Below are positions 12,938-24,559 of a stretch of 64,000 nt of DNA, one piece after another. A program made the position numbers and the translations under genes. The stretch lies in the NCBI RefSeq assembly GCF_030272615.1, contig NC_081414.1, positions 817,604,396 to 817,668,395 on the forward strand, in the 5' to 3' direction. The DNA is from Cryptomeria japonica (taxonomy: Eukaryota > Streptophyta > Pinopsida > Cupressales > Cupressaceae). The number at the start of each line of letters is the position of its first letter. Positions within the stretch are counted from its first letter, which is position 1. The notes beneath the pieces are model-generated. The model had not been told where the DNA came from. It was given only the letters and a program-made list of their open reading frames with translations, and did no database searches.

Positions 12938-13640
12938 AGATGGGATATGAGGCAGATGACAACATAGTTGAAACTTATGCAAAAGCCCTCTTAGAAGCCC
13001 CTAAGGAACTGGCAGAAAAAGTATTTAGCAATGCTGAAACAATTGAAAGTGGCATTCAATCTCAGAAAAGAGTTAAGAAAACTAAACAAATAGTGAGGAA
13101 GGGAACAAGATAGGCAAAAGCAATAAAAGAAGATGTATTGAACAAAATTGGTATTAAGGAGAGTGAATTGGAAGGACTACAACCGGAGACACATCTCTCA
13201 CCGATTGCTACTTCCTCGGACAATGATATACCGGCTGAGTTCAAAAGGGTAGAAAGAATAAGAAAACCCTCACTGGTATCCTCACCTACACCCAAAAGGA
13301 TGAGACAAAAGCAATAGGCAGTTAGGCCTCTGGCTAAGAAATTGACACCAAAGAAAAGAAAAGAAAGACAGGTTATTCCACCATTTGACAAACTTTTGAA
13401 TGAAATAACTGAGGATGGGAAATTGAAAAACATCAATAAGTTATATAACACACTTTCAAATAATGAAAAGGAGAGCATATAAAATAGTGTAATCTTACAC
13501 TTAGACATCTATAATAATTTTCTGATGGAAATTGTGGATGAGATACCCAATGATTTGTACAGAAGATTAGAAGCTAGAAGGGTAGCCATTGTGGAATTGG
13601 ACAAAAAGATAAAAATAGAGAACTACTTGCAGTTCACCTA
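12938..13640 (+). pseudogene. Copia A cargo segment 2: basic, Lys/Arg-rich region
   Basis: Coding-like sequence continuing after segment 1. It is rich in Lys and Arg with Pro/Ser linkers; runs such as KKTKQIVRKG (near 13075) and TPKKRKERQ (near 13350) resemble nuclear localisation signals. It has no known catalytic motif. Base composition and A-rich codon use match the neighbouring segments, which suggests one original cargo unit. Broken. Confidence 0.4.
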
Positions 13641-13904
13641 GTGAACTCCACACAAGAAATTGATGAGCTGATCAGTGAAGTAAACCAGATAGTATTTTCA
13701 ACTAGTCACCAGTATGTTGCACTAATGGCAGGTAGAGTAAATGAAATAACAGAAGAGACTGCAGATCAGTGGGATATATTTTTTGTTGAAAAAGAGAAAT
13801 AAGAAGAGCTAAAAAGACCAAAGACTATTAGAGTCTACCAAAAAGAAAAGGATAAGGGGAAAGGTAAAGTAGGTGGACCTCCAAGCCTAAAGATAACTGA
13901 TAAC

Positions 13905-14417
13905 TTGCCCCCACCTCTTTCTGATACTCCGTCGGTACAAACTGCTGACACACAATCAACAAAAGAGAGTATGGAAACACCACATGAGGATACAAATCCT
14001 AATTCTGAGGTGCTATACACAATGAACATTGACACACAGGAAGTCAATATTGTGGTAGATAAGGAAAAAACTGACAAGAGAGATGTGGCAATTGAGCCAC
14101 CAACAGGAAATATTGGAGTAGAAAACATTGGAATTGGGGCAGAACAACAAACTAAAAAATCAAATGAACTCCTGGACACAGGAAAGGCAGAGACCATAGA
14201 TGTGCATACTGATACATATATTGAGCCACTGACAACTACTAAAATTGGAAAACCTACTGAGTCACTAGCAGTAGACAACACAGAGGTAAACAAAGAAAAC
14301 CTGGTAGTGGACACTACATTGAAATCTTCAAAGACACAAACAGAGACACAATCAGGAGAGGACACTAAGAAACCGGTAGAGAAACAAGTTCATACTGAGG
14401 AAAACACAGAGAAATAG
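13905..14417 (+). pseudogene. Copia A cargo segment 3: acidic Thr/Glu-rich low-complexity region
   Basis: An open segment of 170 codons beginning MPPPLSDTPSVQTADTQST. It is dominated by Thr, Glu, Asp and Lys with many ETxT-like repeats and has no predicted fold that I can see. Such a disordered acidic linker between a globular part and a coiled coil is common in scaffold proteins, but no role can be assigned. The opposite-strand frame here is a shadow. Confidence 0.4.
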
Positions 14418-14477
14418 GTAGAGCAATAGGATCCTTCACAGACAGTACCACGGGCCTCATCTGACAAGCCCAAGCCT

Positions 14478-15155
14478 TTGGTAGTGGAAATGCAAACACA
14501 AACAGATCCTCTAGAGAAAGACGAAAGCAAAGCCATCACAACCACCAATGGATTACAAATTGTAAAAATAGTTGGACAGTCATCTGTAACATCTATGACT
14601 GAATTTAGGCCTACAAATGTAATAGAGGTACTATTAGATTCAATAAATAAAATAACAGAGTGTAATGCACAAGCTTATAAGGCTATAGATGACACTTTAC
14701 CAATTTTGAAGATGATAGCTCCAAAATGTAACATAGAAAATAAAGATTCTTTGATCCAATTAGACACATTGTCTAAGTATATAACCAACAACCTAATAAC
14801 ACTGGATCAGATAAATGAAGACACCTTCAGAGAGAAAATGAATAAGGAGAAGGAAAAATTCTTTGAGGAGACAGTAAAGAATAATAAGGAACATATGGAA
14901 ACCTTATTACATGTATTAGGTAAAGCAATTTTGGACTTCAAGAAATTGTATAGAGATGCGTGTAAAATAGACATTTTCACAAAAGACATAGATAAAGAGA
15001 TCGACATAGCCCAGAAGGAAATAAATGATATTGCTGACAATTTGATAGGTTCATCAGACTCAATATCAATAATTGAACGGGAAATTGTAGGATTTGAAGA
15101 GAAAATAGAAAAGCTTGAGAAAGGCAAGGAAAGGATAAAGTTTAAGGCAAAATAA
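14478..15155 (+). pseudogene. Copia A cargo segment 4: coiled-coil region
   Basis: An open segment of 225 codons. After a Gln/Thr-rich start comes a long heptad-like, Glu/Lys/Ile/Leu-rich helix, for example IDKEIDIAQKEINDIADNL and FEEKIEKLEKGKERIKF. It resembles a dimerising coiled coil rather than any retroviral enzyme. Function unknown. Confidence 0.42.
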
Positions 15156-15160
15156 CTTAA

Positions 15161-15415
15161 ATGCAGACAAGTCCTAAACCGGATATCCTCATCTCTTTGA
15201 GAAAAGAGATTTCTAAGGCTCTTGTTCCAGGACTTAAGACACCGGAAGAGAAAATTCACTCTCTCACCAGTACAATTCAGAGAACTGAAGCATCACTGAA
15301 AGATGATGAGAGATTTTACAACAGTCTGAATGTTGCCTTAACAGAAATTTATCAGATTGTAATAAACAAATTACAGGGAACTAGGCAGGAACCACACTCA
15401 ATTGACATTGAATGA
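15161..15415 (+). pseudogene. Copia A cargo segment 5: short C-terminal piece
   Basis: An open segment of 84 codons in another frame, with a further helical stretch (EKIHSLTSTIQRTEASLKDD). It ends 23 bp before the first purine-tract-like motif, so it probably marks the 3' end of the cargo. Unrecognised. Confidence 0.35.
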
Positions 15416-15437
15416 CAACCTTTGTCATTGATGATAA

Positions 15438-15600
15438 AGGGGGAGTAGTGGAGATGAGAAAAATGATCAACAGAAGACATCATTAGCTCAGGGGGAGCAC
15501 GCAGAGCACACAATTTTGACAGTTTTGGTAAAACACTTTTTTGGACAACACCTTTTGGATTTTTCTCATGAGTGTTGCCATCAATGCCAAAGGGGGAGAT
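15438..15600 (+). other. Copia A 3' untranslated region with three AGGGGGAG purine motifs
   Basis: The motif occurs at 15438, 15490 and 15591; the last directly precedes the 3' LTR and is the functional-type polypurine tract. The same multiplication is seen in copia B and copia D. Confidence 0.7.
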
Positions 15601-16377
15601 TGGTGGCAAATGTACACTCCAATGAGAAATTGTAGGTGATTGAAGGTATTGTCATTGATGGCAACCTTATAATAATATGATACGGGCAGGTGCCGACACT
15701 GATGGACTCTGCATTGGCATACATTCACTGACACCGAAAAGATTGATTGTTGGCACCTTGGCCGATAGGATTTTATTTATTGCAAAATGTAATTAATTGT
15801 AATATATTTTTGAAAGCTGATAAGGCATATTGTAATAAGGATCATATATAAGTATGAGATCTTAGAGAATATTTGTAGGTAGGATATATGATGGATATTT
15901 TGTGCGAACATTAAGGCAGAGTTTGGAATAAGGTTTTGGAAGTTGCAAAGCTTAAACTGGTATTGGATCTGGCATAGTAGATGCCCTTTTGTAGCAGTAC
16001 ATGACATTAGATTTTCATAATCCACTTTTGTAAGTCAGTGAGACTTCTCTTTTGTATGTAAGAAGTGAGCTTTAGGCAGTTGGCCTTCCTACATGTGCAG
16101 GCCCCTATTGTAATAGCAATATTCTCTTATTGGCTAGTAAGCAAATATTGTGGGTCACAAATCCCATCGAGGTTTTTCCCACATTGGCTTTCCTCATTAA
16201 AAATATTGTGTTATGGTGTGTCTTTCATGTTGTGGTTGTTGTTCTTATTTATTGCATTAATTTTAGTTCACCAGTACACAGTTTTGGAATGCTTTTCATT
16301 TAATAAGTTAAGAAAATCAATTAACCGGTTAGATATTGATTCACCCCCACCTCTCAGTATCTTTGGGAATCCTAACA
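15601..16377 (+). repeat. Copia A 3' LTR
   Basis: Starts TGGTGGCAAATG and ends CCTAACA. Followed by attta, matching the duplication before the 5' LTR. Confidence 0.88.
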
Positions 16378-16522
16378 ATTTAGTCTTTTTTTGTGTTATC
16401 TGAGCTTATGATATCTCATTGTATCATTGTGTTATGTTTATTTTATTTTTTTTAAAAATTATTTTCTCTCTATTCTTGTGTTTTAGCTTTATCCCTTCGG
16501 GGTTTCTTGGCGAGGCATTACA
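16378..16522 (+). repeat. LARD2 5' LTR, terminal piece
   Basis: Continues the LARD2 LTR after copia A. It is homologous to 32111-32251 and ends GAGGCATTACA. Confidence 0.85.
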
Positions 16523-16524
16523 TT

Positions 16525-16537
16525 TGGTATTAGAGCC
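16525..16537 (+). other. LARD2 primer binding site
   Basis: TGGTATTAGAGCC lies two bases after the LTR end, one transition from the initiator tRNA-Met complement. The next 40 bp (including gttgcaaacattgggatctc) match LARD1 and LARD3. Confidence 0.83.
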
Positions 16538-19500
16538 TATGTTGCAAACATTGGGATCTCTGGTGTCTCTTGTGCCCTTAGTTGGTGTGAGGTGTATAGA
16601 CCTTATGTTGTATGCTTCTCCTCCTTTTATATGTGTGTGATTGAGGCATAGGATCTTGAAGATCTTAAGGACTCGTGCTTTGTTCTTTTTGTATATTATT
16701 TCGAGAAAACCTTAATTGTGTGTAACGTGTGTGTTCACACCATTCTTTCACCTTCTTGATATTGGTGCTTTTTAGTGATTATTTGTGCTTTATTTCTTAT
16801 TAGATATCTTGGTCTATGGTTACTCTTATTCTGAAAGAGATTCGTATGTACCTCTCTTATTGATTGTTGTACTATTTTGACTAATCCATTGGGTTGGTCA
16901 ATGCTTGTCTTGAATCTAGAAGTACGAAATGTGCTTGTATTAAGAATATGATTTAGCTTAGTGTTGTTCACTTGAAGGACTTGTATGGTAAATGTTAAAT
17001 GCTTATGGTGTAGCGAATGGCATTTTTACCATCCTTCCCCCTCTTTCTCTATAGAAATTAAAATGTTTGTTTTTTGTGTAATTATCTCTTATGTGAGTTT
17101 TCTTATTGTGAGAGAAAGGTTGTTACTTCTTGAACCCTTGTGTGAGACTTATGATTCTTCTGTTCTTTTAGATAATAAGAGGGCTATGGGTTTAAAAGAT
17201 CATAATGGCTATTGGGAGGAAAATTGTATGTTTTTGTAAAGAATTCTCCATTTGTGTTGTAGGAGTAACATAATGGAAATTCTATCTTTAGTAATGTGCA
17301 TTAATGTGTGAATAGTTGTTATGTGAAACTGCCTTGTTTGTAAAAAGATGTATGAAAGGGATCAAGTTATAGTGGCTAAGAGTGTGTTTATGTGTTTCAT
17401 AATACTGATTCAATTGAGGACCTATTTTAACAATGCTATATTGAACTTTCTTTTGGATATATATAATTGACTTAGTATGAATAGAAAGTGCAATTGAAAA
17501 GCTTGTTTGATGTGCATGCATAAATATTTATTATTTAGTTGATAGCTCCTCATTTACCTTCTTATCATACTCTGATTTTCGATGAAAAGTTGTAGATTAT
17601 GATATGTTTCGTATTAATTAAGAGTGGTGAGTGTTTGCAAGAGGTATTGCATTAACGGAAAGATTGTCTATCTTGATTTCTGTTGTTTGGAAAATTAGGA
17701 TATTCTATTGCAACCATAATATTTGGAAATGTCATGATTAGGCCAATTGGCATTCTTCTAAATGGTAGTGATATGAAAACCATTCAATTAAGATGATAGG
17801 CATATATAGAGAAAGTTTAAGCATGTTGCATGATCTTGTTTATTTTGTGCATATGTAGGAAATAGTTTGACTATCAAACTCTCTTTCCCTTCTCTTTTCC
17901 TAAATTATAAGTTTTTTTAGAAATGCTTCTAAAGGATGAATTGATTTAAATAGAATGTATATTAAGCACATGAAATTGTATTTTTTTTTCATTTTGGCTT
18001 CATATTGAAAGATGGAAGTCTTACGCTTTGGAAAGAAAATTTGCATGGTTGGTAATGTGAATATGAATTCTTAGTGAAATTAGTGAAAGATATAGGAATG
18101 ACGTTACTTCCTTATGTAATTTTGAATTGTAAAGAATTTCAGTACTTGTATCTAGAATAAATTCTATTTAGTTATTCATGTGGGAAGCATAATTAAAACC
18201 TTCCTTGAGTAGATGATAGTGTACTAAAAAGTACTCCCCGTAAATGTGACTAAACCAGTATTGGTGCTTTCATTGTGTATTTGTAAGAAACTCGTACTTT
18301 CTATATGTGCCCATGGGATGGTGAAGTAATAAACCATGGAGGATATGCTTACTTATGAGTATGGGAAACCATATTGTTTATGTGATGTTTCTTATTTGTT
18401 ACCCTACTGAGTACCAAACCTTGGGTTGTTGGTAATTTAGTATGTTAAGGGGTAGTATTAGAAGTCACCATTCCTTGAATAGTATGGATCGACGTACGAG
18501 TAATGTCGATACGAAGCAACTTTAGCTTCTCTATTTCAAGGAAAAATATAGTTATATAATGAACTTGTATTAAAGGTGTACTCAATAGTTTCCCTTTTGA
18601 TGAACCAATTTATAAGGTTTGTGTGTGCCAACCTATTCCTCTCTTTTATTTAAGCATTTTGATGGTAGTTCTTGAGCATAGTGATGGTGTATCTTAGAGG
18701 ATCTCTTTACCTTATCTTCATGAAAGGTAGATTTTGTCTACATGACCTGCCAGTTAGAAGGTGTTGGTAGACATGTGGGTGGACCTTAGCCATGTATACC
18801 ATTGTCTTACAACAAGTATCCTGAGAGATACGTCGCTATGCGAGACATGACCTGCGTGTGCCTTTTTTTGCAAGGTACACTACCATGCAGGATACGTCCA
18901 TTGCATGTCTTCTCCGCTTGGAGTATTGCCATGTCGTGTGACGACGTGATGCGGGGTGATGTCGAGGTGCACACTGACATGCTGTGTGGTTGTGTGACTA
19001 GGCCGCACCACATGATGAGCTACTGCGATAGCTAGATAGTTGTTCTCTCCTTCATTGTTGGTGGCTAGATTCTAGTCACATAGTAATGTTATGTGCAGTT
19101 GTGATATTCTTATTTATTTCTTTGTGGACTAGAAATTTATTCTATTTTGAATTTGAAGGTTTAGCCACAATCTTGCGATCTTTTGCTTACTTGATTTGGT
19201 GTTGCAAATTCTGGATTATTTTCTTGCCTTACTATTGGAATTAATGATTTATTATCTTTATTCATCTATACTTTGGTGGCTAAACTGGTTTATCCTTATT
19301 GTTTTTGTATGCTAGTCTGGTGTTGAAATGTGAATTCCTCTTCAAGGACATATGAGATGGTCTTGGTTGAGTGTGTATGAGGAAGTAGACATAGGGAACC
19401 TTGAGGATGGAGGTATGTGAGTCTGTGATACAACTAGGATCCACTACCTACCTATGTGTGGTGACTATATCTTGAAGGCTAACCACCTTATAAAACAAGT

Positions 19501-20264
19501 GATGTTCATGAGGGTCTTTTATGGAAGGTAGCACTGCTATGGTGTACCCTAGCACCATCAAGCCCTTGAATGAGATGTTGGATATTTATGATCATGTTAT
19601 TTGTTCTGAGATCGAGCATAGAAATGTTGACCATGCATGTTATCTATGACCGAGCATTAGACATGCACACATTTGGCCTTTTGAGTTGTGCATTCCAGTT
19701 ATGTGGATGATTATCATGTGTAATCATGGAGTAATTTGTGTTATCTTGTCACTATGATATGGGACATAGTCTTTGGAAAGGTTTTTATATGCCTGGCAAG
19801 TGTTAACAATTGTGTTATATATGTTGCTCTTATTTCTTGAAAGTTAACTTGGTTGTAGAGTTTGAAATTTGAAGCTAGTTCTATGCAATAAAATTTATAT
19901 GAAGAGGATAGATTGGTAAAGGAAATTGATCATGATGGCATGTTTTCTTGTCATAATTGGTAAATGAGCATGGTAATTGTTGTTTACCTCTTTTTATGCT
20001 TTAATTTGGTGTGATGAAAGCAAGAAAATTCTTGTTTCTCTGCTATGATTAGAGATAGTTCCTAGAAAGTTATAAGAAATGTATGGATTTAGATGTATCT
20101 TGCCAATGGATAATGGCATTCATAGAGGATTTAGCAATAATGTTTCATTTATTTGTGAAAAGATTCATATGTGCAAATTGATATTTGTTAAATGAGTTTC
20201 AGGGCTAATGCGTGCTGCATGTTTTCTGCCTAGCCTTATGACTTCCAGGAGTAAGTTGGAACCT
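16538..20264 (+). other. LARD2 internal region, non-coding
   Basis: About 3.7 kb, homologous in inverted orientation to the LARD1 internal region. No retroviral protein motif found. Shared landmarks include the segment around 19530-19600 (tatggtgtaccctagcacc), which matches LARD1 near 1310-1330, and the gcatgg-rich patch at 18830-19020. Short frames in it are not conserved between copies. Confidence 0.75.
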
Positions 20265-20275
20265 AGGGGGGAGGA
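20265..20275 (+). other. LARD2 polypurine tract
   Basis: AGGGGGGAGGA directly before the 3' LTR start TGGAGTACCCC. Confidence 0.8.
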
Positions 20276-20338
20276 TGGAGTACCCCTACCCTAATCAGAT
20301 TCTAATCTCAGTTTGACCTTCGTTAGTTTACCATGTTG
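20276..20338 (+). repeat. LARD2 3' LTR, first 63 bp
   Basis: Starts TGGAGTACCCCTACCC, matching the LARD1 LTR start. It is interrupted after 20338 by copia B and resumes at 28182. Confidence 0.82.
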
Positions 20339-21860
20339 TGTTGGCATTATAGTAAGAAATATTGTTGGCATTTCAATATCAGGAGATTGTTGATATTCAG
20401 TAAGGATATTGAGAAGGTTGTTGAAGATTATTGATATAACTGAAGAAGGATGATAACTATCTTTATAACATTATTTTGTCATTGATGTCAAGAGATTGAT
20501 TATCTGATTCAGTATGATGTTGCCATATTTTGAGAAGATTGATTTGAAGAGAATTAAGATGTCGGTAAAAGACACAGAAAGAATGTGATGAATAAGAGGA
20601 GAAATAAGTTATTCAATGGGAAACTATTACCGAGTTAGACAATGATGAGATCATGATGTTTAGATTGTTTTGATGTCCTACATATGTTGTTGATTGTAAG
20701 GTTAATACTATACTATGTCACCAAGCAAAGAACCTAGTTAGTAAACCCTAAGGTTATCGATATCGGTTAATGAAGGTGAAATGTCTACCAAGTAAAGTTT
20801 AGTATTTATCGAGTTGCAACCGAGTTATGACAGTGCACATGGGATGGATAAGAGCATTATTTAATGAAGGACAATGATTAGCTAGAGATGTATAAATGAT
20901 TGGTATGTCATGCATGAAGTTTGTTAAGGATCTATGGCAAAGGAAAATCGGCAGGAAGATCTATAGTGCAGATTGAACCGCAATAACCTTGTGCAAGTTC
21001 CAAGAAAGGAATGCAAGTCCCGAGGTAAGGTAAAACATTTTCAGATTGAAAGGATACATTGAACCTAGTCAAGTTGAAGATCTGATGGCTAAGATTGATC
21101 ATGGGAAACGTGATCAAGGAGATTAAGCGGTTAGCAATTGTTTATAAATGAGGAATTGTTGATAAACAATGTATGCAGGCAAGTGTATGCACAAGGATGC
21201 TACATAGTGATTACCGAGCACAGAAGTTAAGTTTGAAGACCTATTTGAATAATAGAGTAGAAAGCCCAGCAGAGGGACAAGATAAGTCTTATGACTAGAT
21301 TGTTTTGAGCAAATAAGAATCTGCTTTAGCATTTTAGATGTGAAGTTGCAGATAGATTTGTATTACTATTATTTTGTAAGTGACAAAAAATCTCTTAACC
21401 GAGTGGACTTAACAGTCTTATATGTAAGCCCTCTCGCAAGGTAACATTCTAGTTGAGTGTTTGAAATCCTTTAACAAGGTCACTTCTAACAAAGTGAAGA
21501 TCCTAGTAGATCTGAGGGAAATCCCTTAACTAGGTCACATCTAGCAATGTGTTTGTAATCTTTAACAGGATTTGCTTTTAACCGAGCATACTCTAGAAGA
21601 GTATATTTCATAGTGGGTCCAAAATCCCACAGTGGTTTTTCCCTATTTAGGTTTCCATGTTAAATTTGGTGTTATGAGTGTTATGATGATTATATGCTTA
21701 TGAGTTTGCATGTTTAGCAGTTTTGGTTATATTGCTGAAGTATAAGTTACCGAGGTTGAATCTGTTGTTTTTATGGAAGATCAAGTTTGTATGATTCACC
21801 CCCCCTCTCATCCTGTTAGCTATTGGCATCTGTACTTTACATTAAGTATCAGAACTATCA
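20339..21860 (+). repeat. Copia B 5' LTR, 1,522 bp
   Basis: Starts TGTTGGCATTATAG and ends AGAACTATCA. It has a ttcacccccccctc-type C-tract near 21797, as in copia A and D. Confidence 0.9.
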
Positions 21861-21862
21861 AT

Positions 21863-21874
21863 TGGTATCAGAGC
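21863..21874 (+). other. Copia B primer binding site
   Basis: TGGTATCAGAGC, a perfect initiator tRNA-Met complement, two bases after the LTR. Confidence 0.92.
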
Positions 21875-21925
21875 TTTGGACTCCAAAAGAAAAAGTTTAA
21901 AGGTACTTGAGGCAAAGATCCGAAG

Positions 21926-22960
21926 ATGTATAAAAGGGATGCATCGAAGCTGAACAAGTCAAGTTTCTCCACATGGCAGAAAAGGATGAAGCTACATTTA
22001 TCAGGAATTGGAGAATATGCAACATATTATTTGGAGAATGATTACATTGCACCGAGAACCAACCCTATGACCTTGGAAGAGATAAAGGCAAAGCAAGAAC
22101 ATATTCAAGCTATGATTGAGATAACATCAGCATTGGCCAACTTAGAGTTTAATGATCTAGAAGGTTGTGATGATGCAAAAGCAATGTGAACTAAGCTCAT
22201 ATATGTGTATGGAGGTGATGAACATGTTCAAAGAGAAAAAGTAGACAGTCTAAGAGGACAACTTGAATCCGTGAGAATGAATGAAGGTGAGAACATAACC
22301 CAATACATTACAAGACTAAAGGAGATTGTCAATCAAATTAAAGGAGCAGGTGGAACTATTGAAGAAAAGGATATAACAAGTAAGTTGTGGAGAACCCTTC
22401 TACCAGCCTATGCTATTTGAGTCTCTGCAATCAATGAATTGAGGTCTGTACCTAATATGCCAGTTTATTTGGATGCTAATATTGGTAAGCTACATGCATT
22501 TGAGTTAAGTAATTTTGATAACAATGGGTCTTCAATAAATAAAGTTGAATCTGCATTTAGTTCTTTTCATATTAGTGAATCTGATGATTACAATGATAGA
22601 ATGAGTAAGTACTCTAAAGGGAATCATAGTGGAGCAAGTGAAAGATTTCATAAGAACATGGAAGAAGTGCACAAATTGTATGAGGAAATCAAGAAGCAAG
22701 AAGAGTTTGAAGCATTATTAGCCAGAAGGTTACCAAGAGGAAAAGGTAAGTATAAAGGGAAGATACCTTTAAAATGTTTCAATTGTGATAAGATAGGACA
22801 TATGGCTTCTAACTGCCCTGACAAAGAATCTAGTGAAAAGAGAGAATACCGAGATAACAGGAAGAAAGACAACCAATACAGAGGACACCGAGACTTTAGA
22901 AGGAGAGATAGAAAGACATGTCTAGTAGCTAATGAGGAATCCAACGATGACAAATCCGAT
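21926..22960 (+). pseudogene. Copia B gag remnant
   Basis: Starts MYKRDASKLNKSSFSTWQKR, a typical copia gag opening with a Trp in the LxxxNFxxW-like region. A helical middle follows (for example REKVDSLRGQLESVRMNEGE), and the part ends with one CCHC zinc knuckle, CFNCDKIGHMASNC, near 22780-22820. Gag forms the particle and binds the RNA. Broken. Confidence 0.85.
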
Positions 22961-24550
22961 GAAACTGATACTGAGGAAGTTGTTTATGTGGCTATTAAGG
23001 ATGGATCTGATGAAGAAAGGTATGAAGAAAAAGCTCTAATATCTCACATAAATAATAATGATTCTTGGATCATAGATAGTGGATGCTCACATCATATGAT
23101 AGGTGATAAACACAAGTTTGTTAAATTAGAAGACTATGATGGAGGCTATGTAAGATTTGGTAATGATGCACCATGTCCGGTGAAAGGTAAAGGATCTATA
23201 ACACTTCTTGACAATGCTAAATGTGATGATGTATACTGGGTTGAAGGTTTGAAATACAATTTGTTGAGTGTAGCACAGCTAAACAATATAGGATACCGAA
23301 TAGAATTTCATAAAGGAATTGTCAAAGTTCATGACAAGCATGGAAATTTAGCTAGTACCGAGACACAAACAAAAGGTAATACATTTCATCTTGACTCAAC
23401 TCGGAACAAGTGTCTTTATGCAAAGATAGATGATACCTGGTTATGGCATAAAAGGTTTTGTCATGTAAATTTTGATAATCTGATCAAAATAAGTAAGAAG
23501 CACCAAGTAAGAGGTCTACTGAGTCTTGAAAAACTAGAGAACGCTATGTGTCGAGGATGCCAGATGGGTAAGATGACAAGATCAAGCTTGACAAGTAAGT
23601 CCTACACTTCTAAAGGAATTTTAGATCTAGTACATACTGATCTTTGTGGTCCTATGAAAGTTCAAAGTTATTATGGTGATAAATATTTCATATTATTTGT
23701 GGATGATTACTCAAGGATGATGTTAGTCATATTTTTAAAAGAAAAATCATAAGCTTTTCAAATGTTTAAATGGTACAAGGCAAGAGTTGAAAATGAAATA
23801 GGAAGACAACTGAAATGTCTTAGATATGATAGAGGAGGAGTATTCACTTCTGATGAATTTAACTTATTCTGCAATGATCATGGTATAAAGAGGCAAGTGT
23901 CTACACCAAGAACACCTTAGCAAAATGGGATAGCCGAGAGAAGAAACAGATCAATTGTGGATTGTGCAAGAACCCTAATGATAGAAAAGAGGGTACCTCA
24001 AACATTTTGGAGAGAAGCAATCAACACTGTAGTTTACACCCTGAACCGAGTTCAATTAAAGAAAGGAACTATGAAGACACCTTATGAGATCTGGTATGAC
24101 AAGAAACCTAATGTACGTTATTTTAAAATCTTTGGAAGTAGATGTTATGTTCACAAAGATGACAGAAATGGAAAGTTTGATCAGAAAAGTGAAGAAGGAA
24201 CATTTCTTGGTTATTCTTCTAGAAGTAAAGCATTTAAATGTCTGATCAAATCATCTAACAAAATAGTAGAAAGTGCAAATGTGAAAATTGATGAATTTGC
24301 AGAAAGAAATGATGAAGGAAATTCCAAAGAACCAAAAGATTATGAAGAATTTGTTTATGTTCAACCGAGAAGTCCTACCAAGAAAGCTGCTGAAGAAAAT
24401 GAAGATAATGTCCAGTTACCGAGTGATGAAGAAGATCATACAAAACCTACCGAGCCTATATTAGCCAAATATGTCAGAAGACATCATGCATCAAGTCAAA
24501 TTATAGGAGATAAGGATGATCCAGTGATGACAAGGAACAAACTGAGATAG
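22961..24550 (+). pseudogene. Copia B protease and integrase remnant
   Basis: The aspartic protease centre is visible as WIIDSGCSHHMIGD near 23067. The integrase zinc-binding HHCC domain follows (HKRFCHVNF ... CRGCQMGKM, about 23445-23575). The integrase core opens with HTDLCGPM and has FVDDYSR. The downstream integrase and chromodomain-like region includes KKPNVRYFKIFGSRCYV and FLGYSSRSKAFK, all standard Ty1-copia signatures. These cut the polyprotein and insert the cDNA. Broken. Confidence 0.88.
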
Positions 24551-24559
24551 AACACATGT

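Larger units (their letters stand above)
9686..16377 (+). mobile_element. Copia A: LTR retrotransposon with gag but no recognisable pol; unfamiliar cargo
   Basis: LTRs of 781 and 777 bp (TG...CA) are flanked by a 5-bp duplication attta at 9681-9685 and 16378-16382. A primer site follows the 5' LTR and a purine tract precedes the 3' LTR. Gag with CCHC knuckles occupies 10538 to about 11650. From 11888 to 15415, where protease, integrase, reverse transcriptase and RNase H should lie, there is none of them; instead there is a long run of open segments with non-retroviral features. LTR style (TTCACCCCC tract near the end, AAAGGGGGAG purine tract) matches copia B and D, so such relatives are plausible helpers. 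The element is broken, with several breaks in the coding part; LTR divergence looks like 6-9% by eye. Confidence 0.85.

Noticed and set aside
13062-14365. Long minus-strand Ser/Val/Phe-rich frames
   Set aside because: They mirror the Glu/Thr/Lys-rich plus-strand cargo of copia A, and their composition is that of a reverse-complement artefact.
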